This document shows, piece by piece, positions 56,358-64,000 of a DNA stretch of 64,000 nucleotides (positions are counted from its first letter, which is position 1; each line of letters starts with the position of its first letter). The stretch spans positions 2,117,001 through 2,181,000 of the forward strand of contig NC_092578.1 in the NCBI RefSeq assembly GCF_037975245.1, in the 5' to 3' direction. The stretch comes from Apostichopus japonicus. Its lineage: Eukaryota; Echinodermata; Holothuroidea; Aspidochirotida; Stichopodidae. The translations under genes and the position numbers were made by a program. The notes beneath the pieces were generated by a model, which made no database searches, was not told where the DNA came from, and saw nothing but the letters and a program-made list of their open reading frames with translations.

Positions 56358-59300
56358 TTACAACCAAATTTCATCTTTATCCATATCTGGTATAAGCTTC
56401 TTCAGGGTCTTCCGTTTCAAAGACGGTGCTCCTGGGGGATCCCCCGACACTTTAGACGATGGCGTCCTTGCTTCAAGAGACGACATTGTCTCAGCTTCTG
56501 GCTCTTCTTCCAGTAGCTCGTCCACATCGATTTCACTGACCTCGCTGCTTGATGCATCTGCAAATCCACTTTCTTCAGAATGTTCAAAATTTGTCTCATT
56601 AGTTTGGTCCTTATCATCACTCAAAGGAGTTTGATTGTCACTCCCACTCTTGTTGCTGCTGGGACCCACATCTGTTCCTCCTACTTTGTAGTGGCCATCA
56701 ACATCATCCATCGTGTTCACTTCATTAACAGGTAAATGTTCTTCAGAGGACATGGTGAACACAGGGGAGAGACCGTCACCCCTTTCTCTCAACTCTGGTA
56801 GCGTAGATTTGCTTTCTCCATCTTCCCTCACACTGCTCCTCCTCGCAGATGAGACTTCACTGTCACTGCATCCAGAGACGCGCCTGGAGACAACTGGAAT
56901 TGGATTTGGTTGGTGAGGCTGTTCTATTATCTCTGAGAGATGTCTGTCAGAGTCAAGACTCCCTGCATCTGATACGGAATCATCATCTGTAGGAGAAACA
57001 AAAACAGACATGAGGACAAGCTGGTGAAGAGCACAACTTTACATCATGGACACGACTTTGAAGCAAATAGAAAACTTGAAGCAAGTCACCTGAAGCTATG
57101 AAATTTGTCAAGTTTTCAGGTACCGTGTTTGTGAGCGAAAAATAAATAAAAACTTTTTAACACAGTCATCAACCCATATCTTAAATATTTAATAGGCTTT
57201 AACAGAAGTGTATGCCCCTTCAGTTTTCTTAGGCCCCACTGACCCCTGACCCTGAGCTCTGAACCCAAGCTTACTCTCGTCAGGCCTTGCTATATCTGTA
57301 GTAACCCTATGTAAGTTCCAGCAGGAATTTGCCCAAAGAATAATGCAAAGTTTCTTGTTCTGTTGCTTATGTTAGTACCAATTGATATAACAGAAGGCCT
57401 CCATTGTTATCTAACATCTACAGATATTGATATCAGATATAGATATACAGATCTTTATATATATATATACACCAATATTGTTCAAGTATCTGTACCTGGT
57501 AAATCTAGATTGATAACTTCCAGCTCTTCAAACTCTTGAGTGGTCTCTGCTCCTACCCCTATCCCTCTTCTCTGAGCATCAAGAGTAGCTTTCAGTTCTC
57601 GTTTTTCGTGGATTGATTCAGAGATGGTTTCGAGGTGCATCAATGCTTGTCTATATCTCATCTTTGCCTCGGATAGTTTCTCCTGGTTTTCAATGACTTT
57701 CGCTTTAAACTCTTTTAGTCGTTTTTCCGAGGTTGCTTTAATTTCGTAGTATGGCCTGTGGTAATGAAGAAGGGCAAACGTGAAGTCAACTTTTACCAAA
57801 TTTTGTATAAACAGACGATCATAGACAAATAAAGTCGATGTTTATGACGTACAGCGAGCTCGGCAGTGGAGGTCGAGCTATTCTCACAGGCGGCCTACCA
57901 GGCACTCGGAAATATTCGTAATAAACATACCGAGCATTCACAGACACCGTAATCCCTAATAAACCCTCTTGGCACGGTGTCAACTTCACCGAAAGTATCA
58001 ATGGAAATAAATGTCACAGTCAGGGAAATAGATTGACATTCCATTACACAATCGGACACAATCGGAAGTTATAAATATTTGACCTGCTGACATCTGAGAA
58101 ATCTATGACGTGCGCTCGTACGTCAGACAGTGATAAGGTTAGGTTAAAAATGTATTATCCCTAAACAGTAGGCTGGCGCATGCACGCATACCGTCTGCTT
58201 GCTGTATGATTGTCTGTGTTTATTTACGTTTGCTGAGAGGGCGAACACTACAATGTGCGTGCCATGCACTACCATTGTAAACGTAAACAATACGATTAAA
58301 GTTGGCAGCAGAAGTTAAGCACAGTGTAACTCTCCGTTGTAACCGTATCATGTGATGACGTACGAACGCTTACTGCTCTTGTTATGATTTTCGGTGATGA
58401 TTTGAAAGGCGGTTTAACATGAAACTCATGCTAAGATTCCTTCCAACCCTTATCGTTTTTGTTCGTCTGCTCAATTAAACTAGCAAATTACTAGTATCTA
58501 TTGATCTGTATAGGCTATGGCTTCGATCCACGGTGTATAGAGTTCATTTATTATCGGGGAATGATTTTTGTATTTATGTAGTTTGATGGTCTGTATAAAT
58601 GTATCGTGAATATCGCACGGCATTAGTATACGGTCTGCTGTGTTAAAACAAAACATTGCAATTGCTTTCCCGGGAATCTCCTATTTTTCAAGTGTCACCT
58701 ACATGTATGAATCTATAGCCAAAGTTTATTTATCAGTTCATTCGGAATTGATTTACATGAGATGCGTACGAATTAGGGTGTTACCTGTAAACTCACTATT
58801 ACGTCAGGCATTATAAATTACACGTGCTGATGTCATCAACACGTTTGGCACACTTTTTCGAGCAATTTGAGCGCGAGATATCCATAATCGATGACAAGTA
58901 CATTATGTATTAAATATCTCCATCATTTTACGGGGAATAGTTTTCGTTTGAACGGCCATGACCTACTTGGCCAAAACATCCCTCTGGTTCGAATTTGACT
59001 GAAACAAGCCCGTGTAGGCATATATTAAGGCTAGAATTCATAGCAAACGGTCGATAATACCAGAGGTCAAATTTAGGGTAAGTTAAGGTAAGACCCAATG
59101 TGAGTAAAAGGTTTTCACGTGAAAGGATCGAATGACTGTCCATATAACGATGATGAACTGCTTCATTTGTGTACAGATCTGCAGATTTTCTTCTCATTTC
59201 ACAAGCAAAGTTTACTTTATCCATGAATGAGTCTGGGAATGAGTGTATTTTGCATACATTTTGTTTTCATTTTTTGGGGGAAGGGGGAGAGGGGTAGGAA

Positions 59301-62300
59301 TAGGATATGGAATAGTGTAGTTTGTTAAAACTGTTTCATAATATTATGTAAAAAAAATTGTTATCTGATTTTCTTTATGTATCTTTGTCACAGAGAAAAA
59401 ATCTCACACATTTGGACTAAATCAAATTTACGACAAACTTATAAAAGTTCGTAATTTGATTACCACAGATATATACTTAAGCGAGAACAGACTATAAAGA
59501 TGGTAACGATGAGTTTTACCTTGACTTTGCTATTGATGACTTAAACTTCTTAGCCAGAAAGTCCACTCTTTGTTGTGCTTCTCTGTAAGCTTGTGCCTTT
59601 TGGTCATGGTCGACCTGACTACGAATCTTTTCTTCTTTGGCTTCGTTTAACTAATAAAAAGAAATAAAGATAAATAATGAAATAGTCAACAAAAATTGAC
59701 AAAAATAATAACCACAGAGATGACCTAAATACCACGAAGCCGCAACTGAAGGAAACAAAGGAAAATATAACAAGCTTGGAAAGGAATATTCACAACTTGA
59801 TTTTTTGTTTGCCTGGAATTGCTACGGTGATCTAATTAATTAATTACTGTGCTCTAGGAAAGTAGGCTATAGGCTACAAGTCATACTCGGGTTAAATCTT
59901 CTTGGACCTCCACGAATCCACCCCCTGCACACCCCCCCCCCCACCACACCCCTCCCGCTTTGTCGTGGTTCCATTATGTCTTGTCACATATAAAGTATGA
60001 ACAAATGGGCAATGTGCCAAACAATCGAAAAATATAGGAACCTACACAATATGTCATAAGTTCAAAAGCAAACAGGAATCAAACATTGAGAGAAATCTAT
60101 TTCAATTTTCTTGAACTTTTGTTCAACTATTTACGAGGGAACCAGACTCCACGTACCTTGGTGGTTGCGTGGTTAAGCATTTCCTGCAGAGCTGCGTCAA
60201 ATTCTCTCCTTTTTTCTCCGTCAAAAGTTGTGGATTCGGCTCTGTCTATCGTCTCTTTGGCGGCATTGTAAATATCTACAACATTGTGGTACTTATGGGC
60301 CGCTTCCTGAGCTTTCGCCAAAGCCTATAAGGTAATAATAACAGAACACAAAAGAGCTTTAGTTATCTGTAAGCAGTAGTATCAGAGACGTATCAATGGG
60401 GAATATTCTAAGAGGGGTTCAAATTTTGGGCACGCTAGGGCCTCGATTCCCGTGAACGGTGTTATCAAACACTTGCACGACGAATCAATGTTGTATTCAT
60501 GTCCGTAAGTCCAAACTGACTATAGGAAAAGAGTGGTAAGAGCCGTACCGATATTGAAATTTGATATGTTGCTTTCCAAGCCAATGAAGTTAATACTGTA
60601 CCGTCAAAGTACAGGTATAGGTGACTATATAGGAAGGATAGAGGTTCATATTTACACCAGACAATGTACAAGAAATGTAAACCGGGGAAAGATGATAAAT
60701 TCATGTCGTAAACCACAATACAGTGAGATTTTGTACGCAAAGACGTTACGTGCTTCAATACGTACAGTATAAAATATGCTTCATCACGTCACATGCCTCA
60801 ATACGTACAATATGAAATATGCTTCATAAATAATGTGGTGTATATATGTATTGTCATTAACTAATAACTTCCTGGTCGTTGTTATTATTAGACGTAATGA
60901 TGACATTGGGAAAGCTTCACTACTCTATCTCAATCCATTTGTATATGCAGATAGAAAGACAGATACATGTAGGCTTATAAACAGAAGGACGGACGGACGG
61001 AAGGACGGACAGACAGATATAAACATCACTTATCGTCCGAAGAAAGGATACATATAAAGAGGCTCTTCAGCATCAAACTTAATGTGGACAGATCGATACC
61101 GCGCGGACACCTGTAATTTCTTACAACATAGTTCTTAGCCTATAGCAACAATTTTAATTCGCCACTTCCATATTTGGAGTAGCTTAATCACGTGACATGA
61201 AGCTTCAGCGAGATCTGTTTTACACCTCTGTCACTGTGTGTGTTGATTCAAGTATAGAAGCAAACAGTGGGGACAGAGTTTTGTGGTAAATTTGCCACCA
61301 TGACTCATTGCAGCTTTACTGCTATAGAAAACAATTGTCACAAACCGCGACAAAGAACATCTGTCGGTCGAAGAGCAAATTGCTCGGCCCTGGAAAGAAT
61401 ACACAGTGTCAATTATACAATTTTATAAGGCAATAAAGGGAAATATTGTTGGTGTACTGAGCAACTTCACTAGAAATGTGTACACCCAACCGTGACTGTT
61501 TATTATATACCGTATCGTGTCATATTCTATATTTAAAAGTGTTTGCTCTGCAGGGTTGAGTCATGCGATGAAATTGCAAGTAAATTTCGTAGTAAAAAAT
61601 GAATGTACCGTACCTAATTAAACCTATTGTATGTATTGTTAAGTTATACTTGTTGTGAATGGCTGTACTGTTAATTATTGCTGATGTAACTTCCTCCTTT
61701 ACGTCAAGTCAGGTGTTTCCCCCTCTATACTTGCCGATAGGACCTATTGCGTAATTATCAATTTCGTTATGTTCCAATTATTACATGACAGTTTTACAAG
61801 TTCTCTTTATATTTGCTTTCGAGTCTTCTTATATTCCTGATACAATGTTTCCTTCTTTCGTTTTGTCTCGATGGCTAATGCAGCATATTTTTCTGATGTC
61901 CACCATTCTTAGGTAATGTGCGTGGTAGCAATAGCGACAGAATGGTGGAAGTATGTTACCCCTAAATTCAACTGTGTCATAACTTTGGTGGAGTTACCTT
62001 CACATGAGCCTAAAACTATACATTCTACAGTGCATTATCAATAAATAGGCTTGTTGTTATACAAAACAAAACGATTTTAAGTCGTAACATGGAGATCTAA
62101 AGCCTTGTGGTCGAAGTGATGCTTGTATTCCCCTCCCCCCTCCCACTTTCCACACCCTAACCCAACCAACTGGTAGCGTTTTCATTACTTCTATAGAGTA
62201 TGAACTGTGATTCAAGAAAACCTTCATGGGGCGCGCACAGGGAAAAAAAAACACCGTGCATGATCTGAAAGAAAATATAATAAGCACCTCCTTTGCTTCA

Positions 62301-62798
62301 TCACTGGCAGTATGAAACGCTCTGGCTTTCCTTATCGATCTCTTGTGCTGTTTAATCTTCTCTGCTTGACGCTGTGCATACTCTGTAAGAGTCAATCTGT
62401 GGTTCTGACGTATATCCTGAATATGCAATGATGAAAAATAAGGAATAATGACAAGCATATAATAATTAGCAGAGCAAACAATGAAGCCAAAAAAAAAGCG
62501 TTTTTCAAGGAATTCGCGAATTTAAAGTTTACAATCAGTGTGTAAACCAGCTTTACGACATAAGAGCACAGACTGAACACAGTCGCATATACCAGCGGTT
62601 TATTTAATTACAAATAATCATTAATAAATATAAGTTATATATTACAGTATCGGCAATATGTAAAGAAACATAGCTACGGTGTGTGTAATATAATTTAAGA
62701 AGAGCTATGGCTGTCAATTGAACATTTTGACTTACCTCGAGTTCTTTCTCTAACGTGTTAATTTCTTCAGATGTCGAATTCAGTTGCTCAAGCTCCTC
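56358..62798 (-). CDS. SH3BP5: SH3 domain-binding protein 5 (Rab11 GEF), first exon outside window
   Basis: Minus-strand exons, in order: 62798-62736, 62416-62288, 60324-60157, 59650-59520, 57755-57496, 56986-56358 (stop). They give 459 residues in one frame. SH3BP5 and its relatives (SH3BP5L, nematode REI-1) are coiled-coil guanine-nucleotide exchange factors for Rab11 on endosomes. The long helical region starts EELEQLNSTSEEINTLEKEL. It continues through FDAALQEMLNHATTKLNEAK and AIAKSRPYYEIKATSEKRLK to RQALMHLETISESIHEKREL; QEMLNHAT and KSRPYxE are family hallmarks. The C-terminal 210 residues are Ser/Glu-rich and disordered (SVSDAGSLDSD ... EIDVDELLEEEPE) and end SLKRKTLKKLIPDMDKDEIWL. The first listed exon begins at a codon boundary, so the N-terminal exon lies beyond 62.8 kb, probably beyond 64 kb. 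The 62288 donor (GAG|GTGCTT) is weak. Confidence 0.93.
58085..58400. promoter_or_regulatory. CpG-containing segment with CRE-like sites in SH3BP5 intron
   Basis: Local CpG density is higher than in the flanks. TGACGT at 58106 and ACGTCA at 58120 form an inverted pair 8 bp apart, and another TGACGT is at 58356. These are half or near-full CREB/ATF sites. An enhancer or internal promoter is only an inference. Confidence 0.3.
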
Positions 62799-64000
62799 CT
62801 GAAAAGGGAACGAGAGAAAACGTCACAGTGCCAGTGCTCAACCAATATTCTTGTGAACCACAGTATACATTACTACTTCTGACCACTACAACATTATATA
62901 GTGGAAAATCAATACCGCCTGGCGCCTTTGCAAAGAACATATTTCAAAGAACATAACTTTGATTCGATACCAGTCCTTCCTTCTCACCCTTCCCGCCCTC
63001 CCCCTCCTCAAACCTACAGATTGTTGCCTTTACGCCAAATGCTCAGTTTTATCTATTTTACAGTATGTTGATGTTTACTATAGTTGGTGTTGCTATTTAA
63101 CCGATAAGAGTTTACAGACACACTCGATTTGGTAACATTTCCATACATATGGCGGTAGAAGACAAAATATAAAGGCCAAGCACTATATATATATCGGTAT
63201 TTGTACCCTTTACACGTCTTACAAAATAACAGGCTCCAAAGAGATTTGGCGGAACGGGCGCCAAGTACTGATAATTTCCCCCAGAATGATCACAAAGCGT
63301 TGGGTGTTCCAAAAAGACACAATGCAGGTCTCTATATGGTACAAAATGTGTGAAGGGAAGGGATAGGGCGAGTTTAGCAACGAAAGTAAACATAAAAAAT
63401 CTTTGCTTTGAGTCTATGGAAGTAATTGTTTTAATATGACTCATAATGATATGATCCAAATTTTTCGACTTTTCAGACTGTTCATACTGCGCATGTATAT
63501 AATTCATCATTGACAATTTTTTGATGTAACATGGATGCACAATGTGCAAAATAATATACAGGACGAGAGGTGCAAGCTCTTTCGAATCGACAATCACACC
63601 CCCGCCCCCCTCCCCTCTCTTCCGCAATTTATAGCACCACCTAACTACAGCACCACCTAACTGAGGCCTATCTTTTCATGAATGGGACCGGGAAAACAGA
63701 GTTGAGGGTGAGGAGGGGGCGATGGGGGCACACAATTCAACGCGTCCACACTCCACAGGCATCCCTGTATGACATAGGAAACTATCAATTCAACAATGAT
63801 TTTACAGCAACTTCATAACCGAGACCATTCCAAGTATCATGGAGTTATTATTGTATGTACAGTTAGCTGTGCAGTTATGTCGGAGCCAAAGACATAAGTT
63901 AATCTCTAGTTTTCAAGGTTTCTCCTGCATAAACCGATTTTCTTCCACAAAACTCGGAACAATCGATCCAAGTGAACTATGACATGCAGTATACAAAGAT
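62799..64000 (-). other. Upstream SH3BP5 intron or flank
   Basis: No minus-strand exon with an SH3BP5-like N-terminus is visible. The open frame at 63112-63627 (minus) shows no family resemblance. C-rich runs occur at 62995 and 63600. Confidence 0.5.

Noticed and set aside
63112-63627. 171-residue minus-strand open frame upstream of SH3BP5
   Set aside because: No resemblance to the SH3BP5 N-terminus and no suitable donor joining it to the exon at 62798.

Overview
The window is a piece of an invertebrate animal nuclear genome. It is AT-rich, has GT-AG introns, low coding density, many simple repeats and several families of transposon remnants. The protein-coding genes are closest in kind to deuterostome or vertebrate families. 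The repeat content (hAT-like MITEs bounded by G/C runs, tRNA-derived SINEs, non-LTR 3' ends with the GCGCTATATAAAT signature) resembles marine invertebrates, most plausibly an echinoderm such as a sea cucumber. The species cannot be fixed from the sequence alone.

Layout. (1) About 2.0-20.0 kb, + strand: the 3' half of a membrane adenylyl cyclase of the ADCY5/6 type (TM7-TM12 and the C2 catalytic domain, 8 exons). Its N-terminal half lies 5' of the window. (2) 27.8-37.0 kb, + strand: a complete 4-exon gene for an 818-residue acidic, coiled-coil protein that I do not recognise. (3) 39.9-43.9 kb, - strand: TACO1, the mitochondrial translational activator of COX1, 5 exons. (4) 47.5-50.3 kb, + strand: a three-dsRBD protein of the PRKRA/TARBP2/Loquacious family, 5 coding exons, divergent from TACO1 across a shared ~3.5 kb upstream region. 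(5) 56.4-62.8 kb, - strand: SH3BP5, a Rab11 GEF, 6 exons; its first exon is beyond the right edge. Genes 2/3 and 4/5 are convergent pairs. Every exon junction listed was checked for phase, and all coding totals are whole codons.

Non-coding content includes a U2-snRNA-like locus (31.4 kb), a hAT-type MITE with a perfect 8-bp target-site duplication (9.8-10.1 kb), a frameshifted non-LTR ORF2 C-terminus (9.0-9.3 kb), a non-LTR 3' tail (13.1 kb), a tRNA-derived SINE (42.2 kb), a dispersed repeat in three copies, a long TACAA pentanucleotide array and several minisatellites.

The most unusual theme is repeated partial exon duplication. A 96-bp unit carrying the splice acceptor and first ~53 nt of the cyclase TM7 exon is present five times in tandem. 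The second exon of the unknown coiled-coil gene has a decayed partial copy just downstream. The dsRBD3 exon of the dsRNA-binding protein has a decayed copy just upstream. The genes are not an obvious functional cluster (cAMP signalling, mitochondrial translation, small-RNA processing, Rab11 traffic), and I see no sign of an operon.
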